Assembly: GCF_000022565.1 (NCBI RefSeq)
Contig: NC_012483.1
Span: 744,001 to 808,000 of the forward strand
Source: Acidobacterium capsulatum ATCC 51196
Lineage (GTDB): Bacteria; Acidobacteriota; Terriglobia; Terriglobales; Acidobacteriaceae
Direction: 5' to 3'
DNA length: 64,000 nucleotides
Part shown: positions 55,186-64,000 of the stretch, in pieces
Position numbering within the stretch: position 1 is the first letter of the stretch
How the letters are laid out: each line of letters begins with the position of its first letter
Translations under genes and position numbers: made by a program
Notes under the pieces: model-generated
Seen by the model: only the letters and a program-made list of their open reading frames with translations
What the model was told of the DNA's origin: nothing
Database searches by the model: none

Positions 55186-56925
55186 ATGGCGACTATAAGC
55201 ACATCAAGACTGATCCTAGCCTTGCAATCCGGAGAGATTGTTCCCTATTTTCAGCCGCAGATCGAGCTTAAGACCGGGAGCCTGTCAGGCTTTGAAGTGC
55301 TCGCTCGCTGGCTTCATCCAGAGCTCGGAATTTTGCTGCCGGCTGAATTCATTCCGTTAGCACAGGGCGCTAATCTTTTGCCGGATGTCACGCATGAGGT
55401 TCTAGGCCAGGCGACCGTCGCAATTGCGGCGTTTTGTCCCATGCCTCTGCGGCTTTCAATCAATATTTCAGCCGATGAACTCCTTGATCCAGAGTTGTGC
55501 GAACGATTGAGCCTCATTGCAGAATGCTCGGGATTTCCAATCTCATGCCTCACTCTTGAACTGACGGAATCGACCCGGATTGAAAATACAGCATTGGCAC
55601 GAGCCACCGTTCACCGTATCCGCCGCAGCGGATTTCGTCTTTCGCTCGATGATTTCGGTAAGGGTTATGCGGGTTTGCAGCACCTTCACGAGATTCCTTT
55701 TGACGAACTGAAGATCGACATGAGGTTCGTCCAGTGCATATCGGAATATCAAAGGTCTGAAGATTTCATCGCCGGCGTGATTGCGTTGGGAGAAGCTCTT
55801 GGAATCCACACGGTTGCCGAAGGGATTGAGACGCATATCCAGGCGAATCTGCTCACGAGCCTGCAATGCGAACTCGGACAAGGATTTCTTTTTGGTGCTC
55901 CTGTTCCGGCATCATCTATTCCTGCCTTGATGATGGAGAGAACTGCACGCAAAGAGAACGTCATATACTGCGCGAACGCAGGACAATATCGATTTGAAAT
56001 TGCTCGCGGGAAACAACGCGACTCTCCGTACAGCGATTGCGCCACGGCAGAATTACGTCATTCAGATCAGCTTCCGCACTACTTGGAATATCCTCGTTCT
56101 AAACCTCCACACACAGATTTCGCGGGGAACTCCCAAATGTCGCTCCCTCCTTTATCCATCAGAAGATCATTTGCTCCGCCGCCACAAGCTCAAAAGCAAA
56201 GAGCAGAGATCGCGGCAGTACCTCCATCCGTCGCAACGGGGAACAGCACTGGTCCCAAAGAAGAAAAGACGCTTCAGAATTGGAGTAGTCAACTTTTAAA
56301 AGCGCAAGAGGAAGAACGACGCCGCATCGCACGAGAGTTGCATGATTCGGTGCTTCAGTTGCATGCATTGCTCTCTCTCAATCTCGACAAAATATCTTCA
56401 GAATCCTTAGACCGGACCAGCAGAAATGCCCTGGAAGACACAAAGGCGCTCGTTACGATTTGCTCAGAAGAACTGAGGACGATCAGCTACCTGTTGCATC
56501 CTCCCTTCATCGAAGACCTGGGGCTGGAGTCGGCACTCCGGATCTTTGTGGAAGGGCTGACGCGAAGAACTGACATCGACATCAGAGTTCAAATTGCCAC
56601 GCCACTTCCAAGATTCGACTCTGACCTTGAATTAGCACTTTTCCGTGTTGTTCAGGAGTCTCTCTCCAACATTCTGCGGCACTCCGGAAGTTCCTGGGCT
56701 GAGATACGCATCCAGATTGCGGCAGATCTCGTGCTCGAGGTGGAAGATCACGGCAAGGGTCTACCCGCAACTTTTTATGATCAGAGCCAGTCTCATGCAC
56801 ACATGGGAGTGGGAATAGCGGGGATGCGGGAACGAATTCGCCCATTTGGAGGGACCATCGAGCTGCTTCCCGCCAATCCAGGCCTACTCGTGCGAGCGGT
56901 TGTGCCCAAGGTAGCACCTGCATGA
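55186..56925 (+). CDS. EAL phosphodiesterase-histidine kinase fusion
   Basis: A 579-residue cytoplasmic protein starting at ATG 55186. Residues 5-250 form an EAL domain with the metal and catalytic set complete: EVL (Glu37, an EAL variant), SINIS, ELTES, LDDFGKGYAGL, ELKID and AEGIET. A Pro/Ser-rich linker (about 265-360) is followed by a NarX/DesK-type kinase: HisKA_3 with His386 in RRIARELHDSVLQ, N box VVQESLSNILRHSGSS, G1 VEDHGKGLP, and G2 GVGIAGMRERI. No membrane or known sensor segment is present. Its stop overlaps the regulator gene, so c-di-GMP turnover and phosphorelay are joined in one polypeptide. Confidence 0.92.
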   Translation: MATISTSRLILALQSGEIVPYFQPQIELKTGSLSGFEVLARWLHPELGILLPAEFIPLAQGANLLPDVTHEVLGQATVAIAAFCPMPLRLSINISADELLDPELCERLSLIAECSGFPISCLTLELTESTRIENTALARATVHRIRRSGFRLSLDDFGKGYAGLQHLHEIPFDELKIDMRFVQCISEYQRSEDFIAGVIALGEALGIHTVAEGIETHIQANLLTSLQCELGQGFLFGAPVPASSIPALMMERTARKENVIYCANAGQYRFEIARGKQRDSPYSDCATAELRHSDQLPHYLEYPRSKPPHTDFAGNSQMSLPPLSIRRSFAPPPQAQKQRAEIAAVPPSVATGNSTGPKEEKTLQNWSSQLLKAQEEERRRIARELHDSVLQLHALLSLNLDKISSESLDRTSRNALEDTKALVTICSEELRTISYLLHPPFIEDLGLESALRIFVEGLTRRTDIDIRVQIATPLPRFDSDLELALFRVVQESLSNILRHSGSSWAEIRIQIAADLVLEVEDHGKGLPATFYDQSQSHAHMGVGIAGMRERIRPFGGTIELLPANPGLLVRAVVPKVAPA

Positions 56926-57578
56926 TGAAGGGAGTGAATGCTTTAATTGCCGACGATCACATGCTGCTCCGCGCAGGCGTCAGGGATGCCATCGAGCGAA
57001 ATGGCGGAATCGTATGCGATGAAGCGACGACAGGACGGGAAGCTTTCGATAAAGCGATCCTCTACAAGCCAACTCTCGTTGTGATCGATGTCACTATGCC
57101 GGAACTCAATGGCATCGAAGCTACCCGCCGGATCCTGAATGCGCTGCCAACCGTGAAGGTCATTATCCTGACCCAACATCAGAGCAATGAACTGGTTCGA
57201 AGTGCGGTCGAGGCCGGTGCCCGTGGCTATCTACTCAAGACCGATACCGGTCAAATCCTGTTACAGGCCATTCAATCAGTAATGGCGGGGGGAACCTTTT
57301 TCTCTCCTGTAATCACGGACGTTGTGCTGCAGTCGCTGGCGCGTTCTGTTCACCTGACGGGTCCCGGCATTGTCTATAAAGAAAGACTGACTCCTCGCGA
57401 AGGCGAGGTGCTGCAGCTTCTAGCCGAGGGAAAATCCACGAAAGAAGCGGCATCCGTACTGGGCACCAGTACTTTCACTGTCGAAACACAACGCAAAAAT
57501 GTGATGCGCAAACTGCGGCTAAGAAATGTGAGCGATCTGGTTCGCTACGCCGTGCGAAATCACATGATTGATGCTTGA
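56922..57578 (+). CDS. NarL/LuxR-family response regulator
   Basis: A 218-residue regulator with receiver Asp56 (LVVIDVTMPELNG), ADDH near the start, and a C-terminal LuxR HTH (LTPREGEVLQLLAEGKSTKE; STFTVETQRKNVMRKL). Its ATG overlaps the kinase stop (ATGA), and HisKA_3 kinases pair with exactly this class, so it is almost surely the partner of the EAL-kinase fusion. A terminator at 57608-57633 ends the operon. Confidence 0.93.
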   Translation: MMKGVNALIADDHMLLRAGVRDAIERNGGIVCDEATTGREAFDKAILYKPTLVVIDVTMPELNGIEATRRILNALPTVKVIILTQHQSNELVRSAVEAGARGYLLKTDTGQILLQAIQSVMAGGTFFSPVITDVVLQSLARSVHLTGPGIVYKERLTPREGEVLQLLAEGKSTKEAASVLGTSTFTVETQRKNVMRKLRLRNVSDLVRYAVRNHMIDA

Positions 57579-57607
57579 GACGGCTTATCTGACATTGCAA
57601 GCAAAGC

Positions 57608-57633
57608 AAAACCCCTCCGGTTGGAGGGGTTTT
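57608..57633 (+). terminator. bidirectional terminator between response regulator and ino1-like gene
   Basis: AAAACCCCTCC (57608-57618) and GGAGGGGTTTT (57623-57633) form an 11-bp stem with a 4-base loop and A/T flanks, serving both convergent genes. Confidence 0.88.
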
Positions 57634-57655
57634 GGTCTTTCACGGAAACTGAACC

Positions 57656-58966
<1,311 letters not shown>

Positions 58967-59088
58967 TGCTTTCTGCGCCTGCTCTCTTCCTTCCAATGTT
59001 GATTGCACGAATCTTCAGTTTCTGACGCGGAGGCATGGTTTGGCAATGCCGCCCGGCTTAACGGCAGCTTTGCGGGGCTGAGTGGAGG

Positions 59089-59727
59089 CTAGGCCTGCGT
59101 GGGCCGTTCCCGGGTCTTCCAGTGGCTCCAGACGAACCAGACCAGACCAAGCAGAACGACGATTTCGACGCCCAGGTGGAAACGGTGAAAGATCGCCTTG
59201 AAGCGGGGATCCGTATCCCAGGCGCGGCCCAGCCGGACGCCCACATAGGCCAATACAAAGCACCAGGGCCAGGAACCCAGGAACGTGTAGAGATGGAAGC
59301 GCCACTGCCGCATGCGCGCCATGCCGGCCGGCAGGGCGATGAACGTGCGAACCACAGGAAGCAGCCGCCCCACAAAGACCGTGATGCTGCCGTAGCGCTC
59401 AAAAAAGCGCTCGGTGCGATCGAGGTCATGGGTGCTGAGCAGCACAAAGCGCCCATAGCGCTCAATGAAGGGACGGCCGCCCCAGGCGCCGATCCAGTAG
59501 GCGATGGCCGAGCCAAGATTGCAGCCGATGGCCCCCGCCGTGGCCACCCAGAAGAGGTTGAGCCGCCCCATCTCCACCAGATAACCGGCAAACGGCATGA
59601 TGACCTCTGACGGCAGAGGAATGCAGGCCGACTCGATCGCCATGAGCAGGCCCACCCCGGTGTACCCGGTGGAGGAGATGACAGAGATGATGAAGTGGGC
59701 CAGAAGGGCGAGGATTTTTTCACTCAT
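59089..59727 (-). CDS. DedA-family membrane protein
   Basis: A 212-residue protein starting at ATG 59727 (MSEKILALLAHFIISVISST). Family marks include the amphipathic hairpin ESACIPLPSEVIMPFAGYLV and the Arg-containing VGRLLPVVRTFIALPAGMARM. DedA proteins flip lipids (C55-isoprenyl phosphate or phospholipids) across the inner membrane. About five helices are seen. It diverges from nth with 68 bases between. Confidence 0.92.
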   Translation of the reverse strand: MSEKILALLAHFIISVISSTGYTGVGLLMAIESACIPLPSEVIMPFAGYLVEMGRLNLFWVATAGAIGCNLGSAIAYWIGAWGGRPFIERYGRFVLLSTHDLDRTERFFERYGSITVFVGRLLPVVRTFIALPAGMARMRQWRFHLYTFLGSWPWCFVLAYVGVRLGRAWDTDPRFKAIFHRFHLGVEIVVLLGLVWFVWSHWKTRERPTQA

Positions 59728-59795
59728 TCGATGGCAGTATACGGGAAGCGTGTGGCCACCGCGCTGAAAGAGACGGCGCTGGTTACAATGCGTGC

Positions 59796-60662
59796 ATGCC
59801 CGCCCTGAAGAGCACGAAGAAGCCACCCGCAAAAGCAGCCAAGACAGCCCCGAAGCCCACCGCGTCCAAGAAGGCCCGGACGACACCTTCCAAGGCCGCG
59901 CCCTCCAAGCTCGCTCCGGCCAAGGCCGATCAGGTCCCCGCTCGTAAAGCGAAATCCACTGCCACGGCTGTGCCCCGCAAGAGCGCCAAAGCTTCCTCTA
60001 AAAAAAGAGATCGCTCGCCGGAGCGCGTGGCTGAGATTTTGCGGCGGCTGCGGGCGGCCTATCCCGATGCCGAGTGCGCGCTGCTGCACCGCTCGCCGTG
60101 GGAGCTGCTGGTGGCGACGATTCTCTCAGCGCAGTGCACCGACGCGCGGGTGAACATGGTGACGCCGAAGCTGTTTCGCGACTTCCCTACTCCGCAAGCG
60201 ATGGCGCAAGCCACGCCCGAGGCGATTGAAGAGTATGTGAAGAGCACGGGCTTTTATCGCAACAAGGCGAAGTCGATTCACGGGGCGGCCAAGCGGCTGG
60301 TGGAGGTGTACGGCGGCAAGCTGCCCGAGAGCATGGACGAGTTGCTGACGCTGCCCGGAGCAGCGCGCAAAACCGCCAACGTGGTGCTGGGCGTGGCCTT
60401 TGGCAAGGCCGAAGGCGTGGTGGTGGATACGCATGTGCTGCGGCTCTCAAACCGGCTGGGGCTGGTGAATTCAAACGACCCTAAAAAGGTGGAGCAGGAG
60501 CTGATGCAGATTTTGCCGCGGGAGAGGTGGATTCAGTTTTCACACGAGATGATCTACCACGGGCGGCAGGTGTGCGATGCGCGCAAGCCGAAGTGCGAGG
60601 TATGCACGCTGGAGACACTGTGCCATTCCGGGGACAAGACGTGGTCTTCGGCGGGAATGTGA
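59796..60662 (+). CDS. nth: endonuclease III with basic N-terminal tail
   Basis: A 288-residue DNA glycosylase/AP lyase. The core from about residue 75 has SAQCTDARVN, the helix-hairpin-helix LPGAARKTANVVLGVAF with catalytic Lys, the catalytic Asp in VVVDTHVLRLSNRLGL, and the 4Fe-4S cluster Cys in CDARKPKCEVCTLETLC. Uncommonly, residues 1-72 are a Lys/Ala/Pro/Ser-rich tail with histone H1-like composition, and the HhH usual 'PGVGRKTA' reads PGAARKTA. The enzyme removes oxidised pyrimidines. Its stop codon lies inside the first palindrome of a repeat cluster. Confidence 0.95.
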   Translation: MPALKSTKKPPAKAAKTAPKPTASKKARTTPSKAAPSKLAPAKADQVPARKAKSTATAVPRKSAKASSKKRDRSPERVAEILRRLRAAYPDAECALLHRSPWELLVATILSAQCTDARVNMVTPKLFRDFPTPQAMAQATPEAIEEYVKSTGFYRNKAKSIHGAAKRLVEVYGGKLPESMDELLTLPGAARKTANVVLGVAFGKAEGVVVDTHVLRLSNRLGLVNSNDPKKVEQELMQILPRERWIQFSHEMIYHGRQVCDARKPKCEVCTLETLCHSGDKTWSSAGM

Positions 60663-60967
60663 ATGGGGATTCGCATCCGGGAGGACATCAGGTGCGAATT
60701 TCATGCTTAAACCTTTTATTTTGTGAAACTTGAGTCATTATGTGAATATGCATTCACGTTTTTTCTGGTTTTTCGGCCGATTTCGCCGGTAAACCTTACA
60801 AAATGAGCGACTTGGACAAATGTGAATATGGATTCACATTTCTATCCTATTTTCTTGACCGAAGCACGGGTAAAGAAACGGCCCGGCCAGAAACCGCATA
60901 AGCACCTTATAAAACAACGAGATACGACCAGCACGAGCCAGAAGATAAATGTGAATCCAGATTCACA
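60658..60967. repeat. cluster of four TGTGAAT-N4-ATTCACA palindromes
   Basis: Four inverted repeats with 7-base arms and a 4-base centre: TGTGAAT-GGGG-ATTCGCA (60658-60675), TGTGAAT-ATGC-ATTCACG (60741-60758), TGTGAAT-ATGG-ATTCACA (60821-60838) and TGTGAAT-CCAG-ATTCACA (60950-60967). Starts are 83, 80 and 129 bases apart. Left arms are identical; the first and second have one changed base on the right. They lie between two convergent genes, not in front of a start. The arms look CRP-like, but the half-sites are two bases further apart than in CRP sites. No other copy was noticed in the window. Confidence 0.8.
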
Positions 60968-61130
60968 TGTTTTGTGGCAGCGATTTTAGAGATCCGGGGG
61001 GCGGAGGGGGTGCGAAGAGATGCCGGACGGATCTTGCCCCTGTAGCTATGGTAGCGGTTTTCGGGGTAATTTCAGGCAAAGCGGTGGGAATCGAGGACGG
61101 CGTAGAGAATCGGGGATGCGCCATTCCCGC
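60968..61130. other. remainder of convergent intergenic region
   Basis: No gene is supported between the palindrome cluster and the stop codon of the minus-strand membrane protein. It is GC-rich with a GGGGGGCGGAGGGGG tract near 60998-61012. Confidence 0.4.
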
Positions 61131-61685
61131 TCAGGGAACTGCTGCGTGAGCTGTACTTCGCAATGCCGTGTGGCGGCCGGTCCACGCGAAGATGAAGAGA
61201 AGCGCAGCCGTCAGCCAGGCTCCCAGGCTGACCGGGTAGGGCCGATACATGCCAAGTATCAGGCCGCTTGCCACCAGAAGCCCGCAGAGAACGGCGAACT
61301 GCCGCATGCCATAGAGAAAAACAAATGGCAGATAGTGCGCGCCCAAGACAATCATGAAGGCCGGATAGAACCAGACCGGGTGAATGACGGCGATAGCGAT
61401 GACCAGAGGCAGGCTGAGCGGCAGCGTAAAGGCCACCTGTATGGCCAGGCCGTTCGTCGGATGGCCTTTGGGCAGCGCGTAGGAGTGGCCCATGAGGCGC
61501 AGTAAAAGCTGCGTCAAAGGAAAGATGAAGAATCCGCCCAGCAGAAGAATGATCTCGGCCAGATGTAAGGAAGACCAGGTACAGGCTGCCGCGGAAACTG
61601 CCCAGAGAGTGCCCGCAACCAATTGGCCGGCGAATCCGCCGAGGTAGGTCTCCCGAACCTCCTGCTGCGCCTGTGTGATTTCCAT
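61131..61685 (-). CDS. small multi-pass membrane protein of unknown function
   Basis: A 184-residue protein starting at ATG 61685. Several hydrophobic helices are present (LWAVSAAACTWSSLHLAEII; LSLPLVIAIAVIHPVWFYPA; YMRQ-like FLYGMRQFAVLCGLLVASGL), separated by short charged loops, giving about five or six membrane passes. It resembles the DUF7010-type family of small membrane proteins, but this is only a pattern match. It diverges from glgX and converges on nth across the palindrome cluster. Confidence 0.6.
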   Translation of the reverse strand: MEITQAQQEVRETYLGGFAGQLVAGTLWAVSAAACTWSSLHLAEIILLLGGFFIFPLTQLLLRLMGHSYALPKGHPTNGLAIQVAFTLPLSLPLVIAIAVIHPVWFYPAFMIVLGAHYLPFVFLYGMRQFAVLCGLLVASGLILGMYRPYPVSLGAWLTAALLFIFAWTGRHTALRSTAHAAVP

Positions 61686-61858
61686 GATGCGGGCATTGTA
61701 CCGTTGCGTGCATGCTTTCGTGCATTGCAAAAGCAGCGAGCCTCGGACCAGGAGCAGAAGCGGCGTTTCCACCGCTTTTTGGCATCGAAGCATGCACAGG
61801 CGCGGTTGGCTCGCAGCGATCGCGCTTTGCCGCCAATTTGCACACGTAAGGAAGAAAA

Positions 61859-64000
61859 ATGACAAACAAGAACTACGAGATTCTTGAAGGCCATCCCCTG
61901 CCGCGAGGCGCGACATGGGACGGCAAGGGCACCAACTTTGCAGTCTTCTCCGCGCATGCCACCAAGGTGGAGGTGTGCCTGTTTGACGAATCGGGAGAGA
62001 ACGAAGAAGCCCGGATTGCGCTGCCGGAGTACACCAACCAGATATGGCATGGGTATTTGCCGGACATCAAGCCGGGGACGCGCTATGGCTACCGCGTGCA
62101 TGGGCCGTATGAGCCGGAGAAGGGTCACAGGTTTAATCCGAACAAGCTGCTGCTCGACCCCTATGCGACGGCGCATAGCGGGCATATCGAGTGGAATCCG
62201 GCGCTGTTTGGCTACCGAATGGAGTCGATGGATGATCTGACCTTTGACGAGCGCGACAGCGCGCCCTACATGCCGAAGTGCATCGTGGTAGACCCGAATT
62301 TTGACTGGCACGGCCAGACGCGGCTGACGAAGCTGCGGGTTCCCTTTGACGAGACGGTGATTTATGAGATGCACGTCAAGGGCTTTACCAAGCGCCATGA
62401 GAAGGTTCCGGAGCATTTGCGCGGCACCTATGCTTCCTATGCGACGAAAGAGGTGCTGGACTATATCTGCTCGCTGGGGGTGACTTCGGTCGAGTTGCTG
62501 CCCATTCACGCCTTTGTGCATGACAGCCACCTGGTCGAGAAGGGATTGTCCAATTACTGGGGCTACAACACGATCGGCTTTTTCGCGCCTGACCCGGGCT
62601 ATGCGTCGGACCCGGCGGACACGCTGAAGGAGTTCAAGGAGATGGTCTCGCGGTTTCATGACGCGGGGCTGGAGGTGATTCTGGACGTGGTGTATAACCA
62701 CACCGGCGAGGGCAATGAAAAAGGGCCGACACTGTCGTTCCGGGGCATCGACAATGCGAGCTATTACCGGCTGCTGCCGGACAATCCGCGCTACTACATC
62801 AATGACACCGGCACGGGCAACACGCTGAATGTGACGGATCCGCGCGTACTGCAAATGGTCACCGACAGCCTGCGCTACTGGGTGGAGCAGACGCATGTGG
62901 ACGGCTTTCGATTTGACCTGGGAACGATTCTGGCGCGCGAGCCGAACGGCTTTGACAATCGCAGCGGCTTTTTGAAGGCTGTTTGCCAGGACCCGGTGCT
63001 GGGCTGCGTCAAGCTGATTGCCGAGCCGTGGGACTGCGGTCCGGGCGGCTACCAGGTGGGCGCGTTTCCGCCGGAGTGGGCGGAGTGGAATGACCGCTTT
63101 CGTGATGATGTGCGTGACTTCTGGCGGGGCGAAGCGCATGCCGCCGCGCTGACCGAGAGGCTGTGCGCATCGGCCTCTATCTTCAACTGCGAGGGGCGCA
63201 GGCCGTGGTCGTCAGTGAACTTTATTACCGCGCATGACGGTTTCACGCTGAACGATCTGGTGAGCTACAACGAGAAGCACAATGAGGCCAACGGCGAAGG
63301 CAACCGCGACGGCAATGACAACAACCTGTCATGGAACTGCGGGGCGGAAGGCCCTACCGACGATGCGGAGATCAACGCGTTGCGCCACCGCCAGATGCGG
63401 AACATGCTGGCGACGCTGCTGCTCTCACAAGGTACGCCGATGCTGGTGGCCGGCGATGAGTTTGCGCGCACGCAGGGCGGCAACAACAATGCCTACTGCC
63501 AGGACGATGAAATCAGTTGGGTCGACTGGAGCCTGGCCGAGAAGGAAAAAGCGCAGGTGCGCTTTGTGCAGCGGCTGACCGGGCTGCGGCGCAAGTATCC
63601 CATTCTGCGCCGCAACCTTTTTCTAACCGGCGACTGGAACGAGGAACAGGGCCTCAAGGATGTGACCTGGATCAACGCCAACGGACGCGAGATGGAAGAT
63701 CAGCACTGGGGCGACACGAACATGCGCTGCTTTGGCATGCTGCTCGACGGGCGCTCGCCGGTGAGCGGCGTGAAGCAGCGCGGCACCGAGGCGACGCTGC
63801 TGATGATCATCAATGGGCATCACGATCTGGTGGAGTTCACGCTGCCGGAGTCGAACGGAGGCTCGTCGTGGGCGCTGCTGATCGACACCAACATTGAAGA
63901 CATGTGCGCGCAGCCGCAGAAGGAGCAGTTCAATATAGGCGACACGTATCAGGTGACGGCGCGTTCGCTGCTGCTCTTGCAACTGGTCTGCGAGGATACG
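61859..64000 (+). CDS. glgX: glycogen debranching enzyme GlgX, 3' end outside window
   Basis: The ATG at 61859 follows AAGGAAG. All 714 codons to the window edge are open, and the last visible residues (ARSLLLLQLV) are near the normal C-terminus. An N-terminal CBM48-like domain (GATWDGKGTNFAVFSAHATK) precedes the GH13 barrel with catalytic residues in DGFRFDLGTIL (Asp, about 352), LIAEPWDCG (Glu, about 386) and ITAHDGFTLND (Asp, about 457). It hydrolyses alpha-1,6 branches of glycogen after phosphorylase action. Neighbouring glg genes would lie to the right. Confidence 0.95.
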   Translation, partial: MTNKNYEILEGHPLPRGATWDGKGTNFAVFSAHATKVEVCLFDESGENEEARIALPEYTNQIWHGYLPDIKPGTRYGYRVHGPYEPEKGHRFNPNKLLLDPYATAHSGHIEWNPALFGYRMESMDDLTFDERDSAPYMPKCIVVDPNFDWHGQTRLTKLRVPFDETVIYEMHVKGFTKRHEKVPEHLRGTYASYATKEVLDYICSLGVTSVELLPIHAFVHDSHLVEKGLSNYWGYNTIGFFAPDPGYASDPADTLKEFKEMVSRFHDAGLEVILDVVYNHTGEGNEKGPTLSFRGIDNASYYRLLPDNPRYYINDTGTGNTLNVTDPRVLQMVTDSLRYWVEQTHVDGFRFDLGTILAREPNGFDNRSGFLKAVCQDPVLGCVKLIAEPWDCGPGGYQVGAFPPEWAEWNDRFRDDVRDFWRGEAHAAALTERLCASASIFNCEGRRPWSSVNFITAHDGFTLNDLVSYNEKHNEANGEGNRDGNDNNLSWNCGAEGPTDDAEINALRHRQMRNMLATLLLSQGTPMLVAGDEFARTQGGNNNAYCQDDEISWVDWSLAEKEKAQVRFVQRLTGLRRKYPILRRNLFLTGDWNEEQGLKDVTWINANGREMEDQHWGDTNMRCFGMLLDGRSPVSGVKQRGTEATLLMIINGHHDLVEFTLPESNGGSSWALLIDTNIEDMCAQPQKEQFNIGDTYQVTARSLLLLQLVCEDT

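Noticed and set aside
60741-60838. CRP-binding site interpretation
   Set aside because: TGTGA and TCACA are eight, not six, bases apart, and the sites do not precede a start codon.
60658-60967. CRISPR array interpretation of the four repeats
   Set aside because: Repeats are 18-bp palindromes with differing centres and unequal gaps, and no cas gene is nearby.
61514-63139. Minus-strand frame of about 540 codons opposite glgX
   Set aside because: Shadow of glgX, whose catalytic residues and ribosome site are clear on the plus strand.

Overview
The window looks like a piece of an Acidobacteriota (Terriglobales/Acidobacterium-like) chromosome. This is an inference from three things: a GC-rich core with family best-fits typical of that group, copper/Tat/c-di-GMP-rich gene content, and extragenic palindromes of the 'GGGCTAAAGCCC ... 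GCACGGGCTGAAGCCCGTGC' kind. No rRNA or tRNA gene and no CRISPR array were seen.

Region 1 (1-10.9 kb) is an accessory, mobile and partly decayed stretch. It opens with the C-terminal part of a short prokaryotic Argonaute (MID-PIWI, catalytically dead), cut by the left window edge, so its APAZ-type partner, if present, lies outside. A group II intron sits about 45 bp past its stop on the opposite strand, and its reverse transcriptase is frameshifted exactly in the YADD active site. Next come palindromic repeats that could be an oriT, a small MobC-like gene, a TraD/TrwB-type coupling protein with a frameshift, a membrane diguanylate cyclase, an IS5-family (IS427-type) insertion sequence, the first 145 codons of a MobF/TrwC-type relaxase, and four small DNA-binding or unknown genes.

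Region 2 (11-14.1 kb) is a divergent set: a GlxA-like AraC regulator facing an SDR oxidoreductase (catalytic Tyr replaced) and a DJ-1/PfpI isonitrile-hydratase-like protein. Region 3 (14.5-22.2 kb) holds a DsbA/G-like thiol-disulfide protein, glutamine-dependent NAD synthetase, a copper-resistance operon (His/Met/Cys-rich secreted protein, CopA, CopB, cytochrome c) and a rhodanese. Region 4 (22.2-26.2 kb) is an NtrC-type sigma-54 activator, its membrane sensor kinase and a lipoprotein.

Region 5 (26.3-43.4 kb) is mostly housekeeping: nadK-tlyA, polyphosphate glucokinase, a methyltransferase-like membrane protein, carA-carB, a TolC-like outer membrane protein, truA, an M20 peptidase, an outer membrane beta-barrel, and a tight glycosyltransferase / GMC oxidoreductase / epimerase operon. 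Region 6 (44.1-52.9 kb) runs smc (with an extra ~100-residue Ala/Glu-rich insert in the ATPase head), purC, cvpA, a Fis-like gene, a HAD phosphatase and a secretin. Region 7 (52.9-64 kb) holds a GH130-like secreted protein, a possible small RNA/attenuator ahead of a mini zinc-ribbon gene, an unusual EAL-histidine kinase fusion with its NarL-type response regulator, myo-inositol-phosphate synthase, DedA, endonuclease III with a histone-like basic tail, a cluster of four identical-arm palindromes between convergent genes, a small membrane protein, and glgX running to the right edge.

The most interesting items are the short Argonaute on the mobile region, the EAL-kinase fusion, the TGTGAAT-N4-ATTCACA palindrome cluster at 60.66-60.97 kb, and the SMC head insertion.
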